The notes beneath the pieces are model-generated. The model did not search any database and had not been told where the DNA came from. It saw nothing but the letters and a program-made list of their open reading frames with translations. A DNA stretch of 64,000 bases from Viscum album (Eukaryota; Streptophyta; Magnoliopsida; Santalales; Viscaceae), in contig OY728121.1 of the NCBI GenBank assembly GCA_963277665.1, positions 959,238,097-959,302,096 on the forward strand, written 5' to 3'. This document shows, piece after piece, positions 53,180 to 63,540 of the stretch (position 1 is its first letter; each line of letters begins with the position of its first letter). Position numbers and translations under genes: made by a program.

Positions 53180-54892
53180 GGAGAGGGGCACCATAGGAAA
53201 GTTCCAAAATATTAATTTATTATAAATAAAATTATAATTAAAAAATGTCCAATTAATTTTTAATTCTAAGATACGATGATTTTAGTTTGAATACCCATCA
53301 TACAATTTTTTTGACATGTTTGGAATTTTTTTTATCCTCGTAATTTTTGTTTTACCCTTACTTTATCATTTTAAAACTTATAGTGGTATTATGTTATTTA
53401 CACATTATTGGTAAATGTAACTATCATATCATGTCAAATGACCCAAAAAGATTATCCTTGAAAAATTTGGACTTATATTAACCATTTGGATGAAAAATAT
53501 ATTGTTAGGTATTAAATATAATTTAATGAACTACATTACGTTTTAAGTTAGGAATTATATCAATTATGGATACTATTCATACAATTTTTTTAAAAAAAAT
53601 TCATAATAATATTATTAATTCAAAAAAAATAAATTAACTCATCCCTAATATATAAATTTCTTCCATAAAATTCATGGATGGAATCAAAATATTCAAATTA
53701 AACCTATTTTAATATTTATAAATTGATTTATTTGAATCATTCATTAATGAGGTAATCACTACATCATAACTGTCTCAACAATAAATAAATTTACATAATG
53801 TTTGAAGATTATAAATAAAATACCCTATTGTAAGAAATTTTTTAGCTTTATGTTGAATATTTATAGACATAGATATCTGTTATATTACCCCATAAAAAAA
53901 TTTATTTAGTAAAAGATATATTTTTATGTTATTATTATTATTACATAAAATTAATTTTTATAAATTGTCATTTTCACATCCAAGTGAATACATGGGGTCC
54001 CAAAATCGACCAATTGATTCCCATCGTTGGATATATCTAATCCAATAGGACTAGGTCATGTGTTAGAGTATATTAATATTATTATAATATATATTTTTAC
54101 CCATATTTCCCAGATTTACCCATAAATCATGTTAAATAAAATAATTACTGAAGTTACGATTCATAATGTTCAAAAATAAGAAGTATCTATTTACACCATT
54201 TGAACCATCTAATTGAAAATATGGAATCCATTTTTTAAAATTCAAAACATAGATGTTGCAATAATTAATTTAAAATTAACCCTATTGTCTAAAAAACGTG
54301 TTTTCATTTAAAAGATTACTAAATATTGAATGGTTTTTACTTATGAATTCAAACTAAAATTAATGAAAATGACATAAGTTGTATTAAAATATAAAAATAT
54401 ATTATATTTATACTTTAATAAAATTAAATAATATATTTTAACCATATAAATTATTTCGATGAAAAAATATGTTTGCAATTAAAATTTTGCGTATTTTAAT
54501 TAATCTTCCAAATATGAAAGTTATCAAAAAAATTATCAAAAATTTATACAAAGTAATTTTTTATTTCCCTATTCCAAATAAGAAGTTTAAATTGTATAAT
54601 ATTACTTATAAAAGTGTCAAAAAATATATTTCAAATGGGTGTGAAATCAGAAGGCTGTAAAATTCTATTTTTTTGAAAAATGCTTATTTTATCCAAAAAT
54701 TGATTTTGTTCTCATATAATGAGAAATATGAATGATAATGTTATATAAAATAAAAAATGTGGTTAATAATATTCCTAATAGCTAGATTATATACCTTTTT
54801 AATAATAATATACCTTTTTTAGTGAAACTCAATGTCACGTACAACGCAAGCTATTGAGAAAGGTCACTCTTGCATGTAAAATAAGCCATGTC

Positions 54893-55083
54893 AGTGTTGC
54901 ATGTTGGGAAAGATTACATTGGTGTTTCATATAAAATAATCCCAACATACTTCATTTATACATTGAAAGATGTCTATACCCAGTGTTGCGTGAAATTAAT
55001 TCTACCAAAATAACAAGAATTTTTCTACAACACAAGCCAAGAATAGTGTTGCCTATACTTCAATCTAATATGGTGTTTCATAT
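54893..55083 (-). repeat. Subrepeats near the start of LTR X copy 2
   Basis: AGTGTTGC occurs at 54,893, 54,982 and 55,045. The pair AGTGTTGC...GGTGTTTCATAT repeats with an offset of about 151 bp (54,893/54,921 and 55,045/55,072). Degenerate tandem structure within the upstream part of the LTR. Confidence 0.5.
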
Positions 55084-55174
55084 GGGGCAAACTAATCATG
55101 GTTTACCATAAAACACATTAAATTGAATAAATTAAAGTGAATAATTCTATTATATTTGAGGTTGTTAGATTCTA

Positions 55175-55186
55175 CCCCCCTTAAAA
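55175..55186 (-). other. Polypurine tract of the gypsy element
   Basis: The minus strand reads TTTTAAGGGGGG, preceded by TTTGAGGGTGAAATTCA and followed by TAGAATCTAACAACC. This is the classic end of a plant chromovirus pol: GGGGACGAAATT, then TTTTAAGGGGGG, then the LTR start TGTAACACC. Confidence 0.75.
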
Positions 55187-56690
55187 TGAATTTCACCCTC
55201 AAAATTCTTTAGGGTTATAAATGGTTTTCTACTGAAATGTTTCGTTCATAGAAACCCACATCATAAAAATGAATATTAAAACATAATTTCAAAAATGGAA
55301 GTTAGAAACATAATGGTTTCCCAAATTAACTTTTCACAAGTATTGAACATATGAGAACATAAGTAGGAAGTGAAAACATGGAAATGAAATAGAAATCTTA
55401 CAATCATGCTCTGATGGATAGTGATAGATCATAAGGATTGGAGAATGTTAACTACTAGAAATCCATAAATCTATGACTAATTAGGGGATCATATGATTTA
55501 TCATATATGAAGGTACTATGATTACATTTTCGGTTTTCAAGATCCTTTTCTTAATGTTAATGAATTTTTTCATGAGAATAAATACTTACTTGATTTTAGT
55601 ACAGTTGATCGTTCCCTGAGTAATTTACACTTCATCTCTTTTTTAAAGAAATGAGGTAGAATTTTTCATTCCTGAAGTGATAGAAGATCATTTGATAGAG
55701 TGTTAAGACATTCAATATGTCAAAATAAAAATGATATGACTAGTTATCAAATATAAATAATTCCATATAAGGTGATATTAATCTTATATAGTACCAAAAA
55801 TGGACTTGTAGGTCATATATCATACTGAATATATAAAATAATACTGACTTATACTAACATGGGACTTCCCGTAGGCCAGTGGTAGGCGATAAAGGCCTAT
55901 AGCAATTCAGTTGTGGGTTTGATTCCTGCAGCCTTGTCCAATGTGATGGGTTGTCTCCAGTCCTACAAGATGTCATTTTTCTAAAACTATACTATTATAA
56001 CATTCCAGAAATAATAATAAAAATTTCAATCCTTGAACATCACTTTCTAATGTACAACATGATCCATTCCAACATTTAGGCTTATCCAAAATAATTATAT
56101 CAAATATCATAGTACAAAGAAAACAATTACTAGAAAGGTCATATAACAATCACATTAATACACTCATTTATCCCCTATATATCATAAGATATATCTTGTT
56201 GGTTACATTCCAAACATTTTAATGACTTTACCATAATTTCTCTTTAGTCATGGAAATAACCTAAATTAACATATATCCTTATTGAAAACTTTCATGTTTC
56301 CTTATTCCAAAACATATTGTATATATTTTTTATTCTTGAAAATATATACACTTCATCTATGATAGCACAACCCACATTTCAACAATTCTTTATCCAGTTC
56401 TAAGGTAACTAATATCAACCAACATATCATTGTACAAATTCCATTATCTCGAAATCATTCTCATATTAAGGTATATCCTTCCCTAAATCAATTTAATATT
56501 AGAAATATCACCTTTCATTAAATAACACTTCTTATCCATTATAAACATTGAATATATTCTTGAAAATCCTTAGTGAAAAACATAAACTGATAACTCTTAT
56601 ATAACTCACTATTCAACATTCGTGGATTCAAATAAAAAAAATAATTCAATCCTTAAAATTAAATGGTAGGAATGGAATATTTCCTTCCTT
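55187..56690. other. Gypsy internal remnant, no readable pol, contains a SINE
   Basis: By position this should carry the 3' part of gypsy pol (RNase H, integrase, chromodomain), but none can be read and only about 2.2 kb separates the internal PBS from the polypurine tract. Much of pol has probably been deleted. The SINE at 55,861 is the only recognisable insert. Confidence 0.4.
55861..55985 (+). mobile_element. tRNA-derived SINE (head with Pol III A and B boxes)
   Basis: TAGGCCAGTGG at 55,872-55,882 fits the RNA polymerase III A box (TRGCNNAGYGG), and GGTTTGATTCC at 55,917-55,927 fits the B box (GGTTCGANTCC). The spacing of 34 bp is normal. The sequence does not fold into a complete tRNA: no paired acceptor stem frames it and the 3' part is unrelated, so a SINE is more likely than a tRNA gene. 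The tail is T-rich (CATTTTTC near 55,973-55,980). The first C of the B-box core is T, a typical deamination change. Confidence 0.55.
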
Positions 56691-56693
56691 TTC

Positions 56694-57026
56694 TTAGAAG
56701 TACATTCTTTTTTCTACGCACTGAGTTGGGTAATTCCCATGCTTTACATAGATGAGACAATGAACTCCATGATAATTTGTCACTCTATGACCCTTTTTTC
56801 CAAAGAGATAACATCTTACCCTCCATTTGAGGTATTCCTCAAGGTTCATCTTTCCTTCTTCTTGATATGTAGGAAGCTTAATCTTCTTTCCTCTTTGTTC
56901 CTCAACATGGTTACATGAATTAAAGTCCATCTTCCTCATATTCGATGACATAGGAATACCATTAAATTTCCACTTGTTAATCATATACTTTGACGACTGT
57001 TTTGGAATAATCACAATATCATTCAC
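56694..57026 (-). pseudogene. Gag fragment with two decayed CCHC zinc knuckles
   Basis: The open 110-codon frame contains RCYLFGKKGHRVTNYHG and, right after, HCLIYVKHGNYPTQC. Both fit the CX2CX4HX4C zinc knuckle of retroelement gag, which binds RNA. Three of the six Cys positions are now Phe or Tyr, and the second His is Asn. It lies about 0.6 kb downstream of the internal PBS at 57,366, so it belongs to the partial second element. Two closely spaced knuckles differ from the single one of the neighbouring gypsy, so the family is uncertain. Confidence 0.65.
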
Positions 57027-57365
57027 TCTAGTGATAACACTATTTTGTTTCTCATAGTCACCAATTTTTTCATCAGATTCAATGTTTACTCAGTTATTTC
57101 TTGTTCCCTCCATTGACTAAAGCACAAAAAGAATAGTGTGAGAGGCAAAAATCATTCTAAGAAAACATCATAATCATGGGGGTACAATCAATCTCAAGAA
57201 TCTTATGTTTAGTTATATTTAATTGATGATCATTATCATAATTATACGAATATAACCTATACATATAATTAACTTTAGGGAAATCCTTATAAATTCCATA
57301 GAAATATCTCTAGTGATCTCACTAAAGTTTTCACATCCAAGATTACAAAGATTAACTAAACCTTC

Positions 57366-57377
57366 GCTCTGGTACAA
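57366..57377 (-). other. Internal primer-binding site next to an LTR end
   Basis: The minus strand reads CTCTACAGT then TTGTACCAGAGC. TGGTACCAGAGC would be an initiator-Met tRNA PBS, and the preceding bases are the end of LTR X. It lies inside the gypsy element, between RT and the gag-like frame, where no PBS is expected. Confidence 0.6.
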
Positions 57378-57445
57378 ACTGTAGAGGCCCTATCTTAATG
57401 TACATGGAAATTAAATTAATTTTTTGGAATACTTAATACAAGACC
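57378..57445 (-). repeat. 60-bp remnant of an LTR X 3' end
   Basis: GGAATACTTAATACA and the adjoining AAATTAAATTAATTTT and GTAGAGG match 50,959-51,018 almost base for base, while RT coding resumes directly to the right. This is a breakpoint between two elements of the same family. Confidence 0.6.
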
Positions 57446-58015
57446 CATGAATGATATGACCCATGAATGATACCTCTTTAAACTAGAACTTATATTTGTT
57501 GTACTTTTCATAGAGCTTCTCATTTTGTAAGGTACCTGTACAGTTCTATGATGCTCATCATGATCCTCCTTGGTTTTCAAGTATATAATAATATCATCTA
57601 TAAAGACGAGCACTAATTTTTCAGTGTAAACTATAAAGACTCTATTCATCATGTCCATGAATATTTCTATAGAATTAGTGATTCTGAAAGGAATTACTAT
57701 GAATTTATAGTGCTTGTACCATGTACATAATGCAGTCTTGGGGATATCCTCCCTCTTCAACCATACATGGTAATATCCTGACCACATATCCACCTTGGAG
57801 AAGTATTGTGCTCCACATAACTGATCAAAGAAGTCATCAATTCGGGGAAGAGGATACATGTACTTTATTGCGATTTTGTGGAGCTCATGACAATCAATGA
57901 AAAGGTGCATTGTCGCATCGTTGTTCATGTGGAAGAGGACTGGTGCACCCCATGGTGAAGCACTTGGGAGTATAAACCCATTATCTAGATTCTCCTATAG
58001 TTGTTTCTTTATCTC
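57446..58015 (-). pseudogene. Ty3/gypsy reverse transcriptase (truncated)
   Basis: The long open frame at 57,416-57,928 reads LFIDCHELHKIAIKYMYPLP (from CIDYRELNKVTIKNxYPLP), RIDDFFDQLCGAQYFSKVDM (first catalytic Asp), GYYHVWLKREDIPKTALCTW, and LVFIDDIIIYLKTKEDHDEH at about 57,615-57,556, the YxDD active site in its common FIDD form. After a frameshift, LYEKYNKYKF and EVSFMGHIIHG follow. RT then ends abruptly at the LTR remnant near 57,450, so RNase H and integrase are missing. The upstream frame has one shift before WGAPVLF-like sequence. Confidence 0.9.
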
Positions 58016-58740
58016 CTCAAGCTCCATAACAACTATTTCATACAGAGTCGTGGATATTTGTAAGGCCCCATGTATAAGATCAATTGAGAATTCAACATCT
58101 CTTCTTGGAGAAGACTAGGAAATTTATCAGGAAACACTTCATCAAATTCCTTCACAATAGTCATGTATTCAAGGATTGATTCTTCTTTGGACTCAATCAT
58201 CTGAGAAAGATACATGTTCATTATGGGAAGTAATATCCATTCTTGAGATGATAGAGCAAAATAAGATTCATCATACTCATTGAACTTGTACAAAATTAGG
58301 GGTTGATTCTCCCTATGGAGAGTGATTTACCTCCCAAGGGAATTTATGTTGGATCTATATAAGGAAATCCAATCCATGCCAATAATTTCATCAAATTATA
58401 CTGGAGGGAGTAAGACAACGTTCTCCAAGAAGTTCAATCCAAAAATTATGATAGAGGAGGAGTTATATTCATGGGATGCAAGTATTTCTAAATTTATCAT
58501 ACTCACCGAAAAATTTAAATCCATGATTTGTGGTGGTGTTGGGATTGTTCTAATAAACATTCTAGACATAAATGAATGCGTAGAAAAAGAATCAAAAAGT
58601 ATATTCGCTATTATTGAATAAATTACTAGCGTACATATAAACACTTCATTGTCGGGGTTCAGATCGGCTGTAGTAATGGAAGAATATCGCCATTTCTGTG
58701 TTGGTGGTTGTTGGTTACCCCCGAAAACCCATAGCATAGG
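58016..58740 (-). pseudogene. Ty3/gypsy protease and PR-RT linker
   Basis: On the minus strand FDSFSTHSFMS at about 58,596-58,564 is the protease active site (LFDSGATHSFIS), with the essential Gly replaced by Phe. FDEIIGMDWISLY near 58,380-58,340 is the family's FDVILGMDWL. The open frame at 58,033-58,293 holds EFDEVFPDKFPSL, the conserved FxDVFPExLPGLPP that leads into RT. The order and spacing are those of a single gag-pol reading frame broken by a few frameshifts. Confidence 0.85.
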
Positions 58741-58840
58741 GAACTCATTTGAAAATTACCACAACTAATTGCAGTTGAATCAATGAACAATGCATTCAGG
58801 GTCAAGAAGAGCATTCCTCTCTTCTATCGCAGCCACGAGT

Positions 58841-58890
58841 TTTTCTTGCCGACAGTAAATATCTAGGTTCCATTCATTTCTACACCTATA
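58841..58890 (-). pseudogene. Gypsy gag zinc knuckle (decayed)
   Basis: YRCRNEWNLDIYC on the minus strand corresponds to CYRCGxxGHxxxDC, with the first Cys, the Gly and the His altered. KMNHRNFQKG just before it matches the KxHxGxCxKG segment that precedes the knuckle in this gypsy group. Confidence 0.6.
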
Positions 58891-59224
58891 TCATTTCTTC
58901 ATCCCCTTTTGGAAATTTCTGTGGTTCATCTTTGCACACCCCTGGAAAGAGGAGTGATGGAATTTTTTAGATTTTTTGGATTTATCTTTCGGACCACTAG
59001 AATTTATGTCCACCATACTTTTATTATCCCCATGATACCCCTAATATTCTCCGATCTTCATTTCTATTTTGAGGTCACATCAGACAATTTCCTCAGAGCT
59101 ATTGCTGTTATAGATCGCCAAGTCTTTCCATAGGCTAGGTTTTATCCCAGCAAAGAAGTGTTCATCATTGCAGTCGGGGGTATTGATAAAGGTAGAGGAA
59201 TATTGTGCATGTCTTGTGAAGTTT

Positions 59225-59700
59225 TACTTATAAGCTCTGACAGATTTTTCCACTTTTTTCATGAGGTCAAGGAATCCACTTTCTATCTTATGTAGGAGGG
59301 TGCGCGAAAAATATTTATCAAAAAAATCATCCAGAAATGCTTCCCTTCCAACACCTCTATCCCATCCTCAAGCTTCATATTTTTTATCAATGTCACCATT
59401 GATCAACTTCACCATCTGTATGATAAGAATCCAGAAGAAACTTCTCTTTTTCCGAACCTTGATGGATAAAGAAGATCTTTTCAGTGGATTTGAACCATTG
59501 TTCGATGATTGAGGGATCAAATGGCCAATTAAAATATTGAGGCCTTTGCCTCATTATGCTCTCGATTGTGACTTGTAATTTTTTAGGGGGGTTTGAACAT
59601 TCTTCTTGACCCACCCCTATAATCAAAACATGAATTAACTGAGAGTGTATCATGACAAAGCTTGTGATTCTTTCTCCCATTTGATTGGGAATCTCATTAG
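59225..59700 (-). pseudogene. Ty3/gypsy gag capsid fragment
   Basis: The open frame at 59,393-59,680 includes QYFNWPFDPSIIEQWFKSTE, KIFFIHQGSEKEKFLLDSYH and GEVDQW. They match the PxFDGxxDPxxAExWLxxxEKIF and EKVxLAxxxLxGEAxxWW core of the plant retrotransposon gag domain. The final Trp marks the usual end of the N-terminal half. The plus-strand frames at 58,909-59,133 and 59,261-59,512 are antisense shadows. Confidence 0.85.
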
Positions 59701-59940
59701 AACAATCATCACACTGATCTTCGCAACAGTTGTTAGACCGAGTCCTCCTATTATTGGCTATTGGATGGAATAAAAGGAAGGTCAGGGGTAACGCATAATG
59801 GGTAGTCCAAAGACCAAAACTGATGGATTATTAATTAATTTTAATTCATTACCTAATGAATTTATAGACTTCAATCTATACTTTCCATGATCTAATTCCC
59901 AAAATATTGACTTTGGTGAATTTTTTGTATTCCATTAGTA

Positions 59941-60204
59941 ATGGTTCATACTAAACATAAGAATTTACCTATGCATATCCCCTGGTACTATCATTACTAT
60001 GTGTGCAGCAAGGCCAGTTGTCGTGAAGTAGGATACCCCGGGTCAAACCCGAAACTCCTTGTTAGAATTTCACTCTTTGGTACATATGTTCCAGAGCCAC
60101 CTCTACCTTCTCGTACCAAGACAGGGATTAATTTTTTTGATAACCCACATAATTTATACTCACCAAATTATGGATGTTTTTATTATACTTTGTCTTATCC
60201 ATAA
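59941..60204. other. Gypsy leader with a possible second SINE fragment
   Basis: This region between PBS and gag holds no gag motif. On the minus strand TTCGGGTTTGACCC (about 60,036-60,052) resembles a Pol III B box and GTGGCTCTGG (about 60,090) a weak A box about 45 bp upstream. The 87-codon plus-strand frame is not conserved with anything I know. Confidence 0.3.
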
Positions 60205-60254
60205 AGCTTTCACTAGGGTTTTCAAACCCTAATCAAAAAAATTACTAATCATAT

Positions 60255-60266
60255 CCTATGATACCA
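60255..60266 (-). other. Primer-binding site of the gypsy element
   Basis: The minus strand reads TGGTATCATAGG, 10 of 12 bases identical to TGGTATCAGAGC, the site complementary to initiator methionine tRNA used by most plant chromoviruses. It lies 0.6 kb upstream of the gag fragment. Confidence 0.7.
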
Positions 60267-61273
60267 ACTATAACTACCCTAATCTTTGATACACACTTAA
60301 ACAAGATTTATTGCATAAAAACCTTCAAATGATACAATGTATAAGATCAAAATTTCGTGTGTATTTGTGGATGAGTAATTTTACATAACAACTTATAACA
60401 TAATACACAACATCTATATTGAAAACTTCTTCTACATGACCACTACATTACATTGTACTCAGCATTGCATGGGATATAATGAGGACATGCGTAAGAAAAG
60501 GGTGATCTATACCGCCTAATAAGGGACTAAACAAGGAATAAAAATAGAAATATAATACATGTTATGAAATATTCATATCAATAGTGAATAAGAGAAAGAT
60601 GAACATAAAGACATGATATGACATGATTAATATAACATTTAAATGTGGCCACAACATTTAACATCATAGCATAAGAAAAAGACCATTTCACATGGTGATT
60701 GAAAAAACACTATTTCAAATTTAATTAGAATGATTAAACTCTGGGTGCACTAGACGTATCATGATATTAATATTCACCCAATGCATTGGAGTTATATCAC
60801 GACGCACCCTTCTTAATAATTTAATTTAATGCATAAATGTGCCCCTTGGATCACATAACATGGATTTGTTAAGCATAATAATTTATTCCATGATAATGGA
60901 ATGTTGAATTACTACATGAAACTCTATAATAAATAATTAAATGTTCCAAAAGGTGAATACCCTTGATAGAGAAATTGGAATGGTATTCACAACACAATGA
61001 CTTTGACTTAGAAATTTATAGTGCAATTTCTATAGCATAACAACGGGACATAAGAATTCATAAAAATGGATGATGAGGGAGAAAGGGGTGCTTATTCATA
61101 TTTATATTAAATTTTTATTGTGGGTTTCATATATAAACATGTCCCAACATGTGTAATTTAATTTAGATTCACAATACAAATTAATTGCTTGAATGTAAAT
61201 GAGTATAGAGAAATCCCTTATCAAATTTTGGCTTGGTAACGAGTGTACATGGGAGGCATTGATGAAAGATAAA
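60267..61273 (-). repeat. Partial 5' LTR of the gypsy element, probably family X
   Basis: The LTR ends just before the PBS. Its last bases (AAGATTAGGG-TAGTTATAGT) resemble the end of LTR X (AAGATAGGGCCTCTACAGT), and CTTTCTCCCTCATCATCCATT near 61,075 resembles TATATCTCCCTCAATATCATT of LTR X at the matching distance. AATAAA (minus strand, near 60,310) may be the poly(A) signal. Only the last ~1 kb is present; the rest is cut off at 61,274 by a GC-rich LTR and presumably continues beyond the window. Confidence 0.5.
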
Positions 61274-61948
61274 TGTCACGACCCGCCCTCGGGGCCCGTG
61301 CCGTGACTACCCCAAGCCCGCCTTCCATAGGCCAGGGGCTGGCGACTAGCACCAAGGCGTAATTCCCGGTAAAAAGGGAAGGCATTGCCTTTGTAAAGTA
61401 AACAAGCACCACAGAGCAAGAAAGGGGAAAAGTAACACTAAGTAAAGTCAGAGTACAACTGAAAGTGCAGAAAAGTAAATGGGCCAGTATACAGACCCAA
61501 ACTGAAAGTAAAGTACAACTCGAAAGGGAAAACAACAACTGTAAAGTAAATGCCGCTACACCGAGCTGTCCACTGGAAATCTCACCTGAAGGGTGGGTAC
61601 AGATAGCTCCACTACTCCTCGGGTCCCGCCGTCTGCTCTGAGCACGTCTCGCCCAGTGATCCACCTCCGGGTACCGTCCTACTCAACAAGCTTCAACTAC
61701 GATCAACGATGTCCGTCATCTACAACCAACACAACGTAGTGCAGGCATATCCCGTGCAGGGGTGAGTATAAGCTACTCAGTAGGGACCCCGAGACCCCCG
61801 AAGGTCTCCCAAAATCCACAAAGGATAAACCACAAAGGAAGATACAAACAAGAAGTAATAACCGACACTGCTTAGTTATATGCCCATACATATACCTAAG
61901 TCATAAATTCCAATACCCTCCAACCTCCGAGCCCAAGTAAAACTTAGT

Positions 61949-62280
61949 CCACACAGGAAAGTATACATATTCTACACAGGAAAGCAAAACGAAATCCACA
62001 CAGGATAGCACAACACATTCCACACAGGAAAGCAACAGGATTCAGATCAAACAGGTATACTTCTTCGAGGATGATAGAGATGATCACTGATCCATCTAAG
62101 TCGTCGGACCCACAAAGGATCGATAGGTACTAACCCCCGCAAAGACCAACACAGGATCGGACCCACACAGGATCTGTAGGTGCTGGTTCACACAGGACCG
62201 CTGAGCGCAGACCCACACAGGATCAGACCCACACAGGATCGGGCCCACACAGGACCTATTGCACTGATCCACGTAGGATC
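61949..62280. repeat. CCACACAGGA short tandem repeats inside the GC-rich LTR
   Basis: Around a dozen copies of a motif near TCCACACAGGAAAGCA or GACCCACACAGGATCG occur with spacings of about 20-45 bp. The motif drifts from GGAAAG on the left to GGATCG on the right. Confidence 0.75.
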
Positions 62281-62291
62281 GCTGAGTGTTA

Positions 62292-62372
62292 TAGTCGTCG
62301 TCGTCGAATCCACTGAGGATATCTGCTCTGTCGTCGTCGCAGTCACAGTAGCAGTAGCAGTAGTAGTCGCAG
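62292..62372. repeat. Trinucleotide repeats (GTC)n and (GTA)n
   Basis: GTCGTCGTCGTCG at 62,294-62,306, and TCGTCGTCGCAGTCACAG with (CAGTAG)n to 62,372. A microsatellite; no coding meaning is supported. Confidence 0.8.
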
Positions 62373-62477
62373 CCAGCTCTAGGGTTCCCGCACATAGCAA
62401 GCTCGTTCGGGAGGGTCCGCTCCACGAGCCGAGAGGATAATACATCAACTGTCACAAAGTCCAGAGTTGATGTATCC

Positions 62478-62945
62478 AAAAGTTCCGTATCGTCAACAGG
62501 AACTCAACGCAACAGACGGCGCGTCATCGGACGCCCGGTCTGAGAGTTATTGGTTTTTTCGTCCCAGGGGCCCGGTTGGTTTTTAAGGAAAAACCAACCC
62601 GACCATACTCCACCTACGTCCAAACCTCGGGCGGACAGTGCCAAAAGATCCGTCTCACTATGAGGAACTCAACAAAGATGACGACTCGTCAATCAGACAT
62701 CTGTAGCTCTAGATATTAGCGTTTCCGCTCCGAGGGCCCGGTTGGTTTCGTGTACGAACCAACCCGGCCGAACTCAAAGTATTCCAAAACATTGAGTCCG
62801 ATATACCAAAACGACCGTCTCGATCCAAGCATCGCATCTCCGCTGATGGCGCGTCGTTTGAAAGTCAGTATCCCGAGTCATGGGAATTTGAATCCAAACC
62901 GCTCGGTAACGGGGGTTTCGGGCCCGGGCCGTCCCGGCCCGAGAC
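62478..62945. repeat. Three ~165-bp tandem units with hairpins
   Basis: Units begin AAAAGTTCCGT (62,478), AAAAGATCCGT (62,643) and AAAACGACCGT (62,811). The first two end in GGGCCCGGTTGGTTT and a hairpin: GGTTGGTTTTT / AAAAACCAACC at about 62,573-62,598 is a perfect 11-bp stem. The second unit's hairpin (62,740-62,764) has compensating changes in its stem. Confidence 0.7.
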
Positions 62946-63060
62946 CCCCCGGTTGGCCCGAACCTGGTTGACCCGCCCCGGACAGGGTCGACCCGGCCCG
63001 GCACCGCCCGGCCCCGCCCGGCACGGCCCGACCCGGCGCGCCGGTTCGGCGCAAAGCAGC
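62920..63060. repeat. Very GC-rich low-complexity tract
   Basis: Runs of CCCGGCCCG and GCCCGGCACGG make up most of this segment. It codes for nothing recognisable and can form extensive secondary structure. Confidence 0.8.
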
Positions 63061-63339
63061 GTGCTGGGCGCGCTGCCAGCTCGGCCGAAGGCCGAGCTGA
63101 TGGAAAATGAGGGGCTGCCCGCCCCCTTTGTGAAGCCGGCCCCCCTAATAATGCGGGGCCATTATGGCTGGCCGAGGGAAATTATTTCCCCCAGTTTTCT
63201 CCCTTCCGGCCGGCCCGACCTGGCCGGCCGGTTCTTCCTCAACGGGACCGGCAAGGCCGGTCCCCTTTCCGGCTTCCGACACCAGCGGCCCGGCTGGTCG
63301 CTGGTCTTCTCATTCCGCGGCGGCCCGGAACCGGCCGCA

Positions 63340-63540
63340 GCCTTCATTGTCCGGCGCGGTGCGACGGCACGACGCCCCTCCGCCGCGGCCCCGCTCCGGC
63401 CGCGACGCCTTCAACTTTCTTCGACGCGGCGCGACGGCGTCGCGTCCTTGCATTATTTTACAACGCGGCGCGACGATGCCACGCGTTTCTTGCCGCATGA
63501 TCCTGTGCGGTGCGATGGCACCGCGCCACACCCGTTTCAA
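63340..63540. repeat. GCGGCGCGACGG repeats
   Basis: GCGGYGCGACGG-like motifs lie at 63,356, 63,426, 63,465 and 63,507. Each is followed by a partly complementary GCACGACGC or GCGTCGCG, so every unit can form a small hairpin. Confidence 0.65.

Larger units (their letters stand above)
50959..55169 (-). repeat. Ty3/gypsy family X LTR, copy 2 (3' LTR)
   Basis: It starts on the minus strand at TCTAACAACC (from TGTAACACC) right after the polypurine tract and ends CTCTACA at 50,959, about 4211 bp. It matches copy 1 (3738-8000) in opposite orientation, and its last 60 bp match 57,378-57,445. It contains a TATA box (53,168), a duplicated CpG-rich block (52,618 and 52,806), and AGTGTTGC repeats near its start. 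Confidence 0.7.

Noticed and set aside
55861..55935. A tRNA gene
   Set aside because: A and B boxes are present, but no acceptor stem or anticodon arm could be paired, and the B box is mutated; a SINE head fits better.
61221..61664. 147-codon minus-strand frame as a membrane protein
   Set aside because: It spans the LTR edge at 61,274 and mixes old gypsy LTR with the new LTR; its hydrophobic stretch comes from repeat sequence.
62096..62479. 127-codon minus-strand frame rich in Cys, Asp and Tyr as a secreted peptide
   Set aside because: It is the translation of the CCACACAGGA and trinucleotide repeats.
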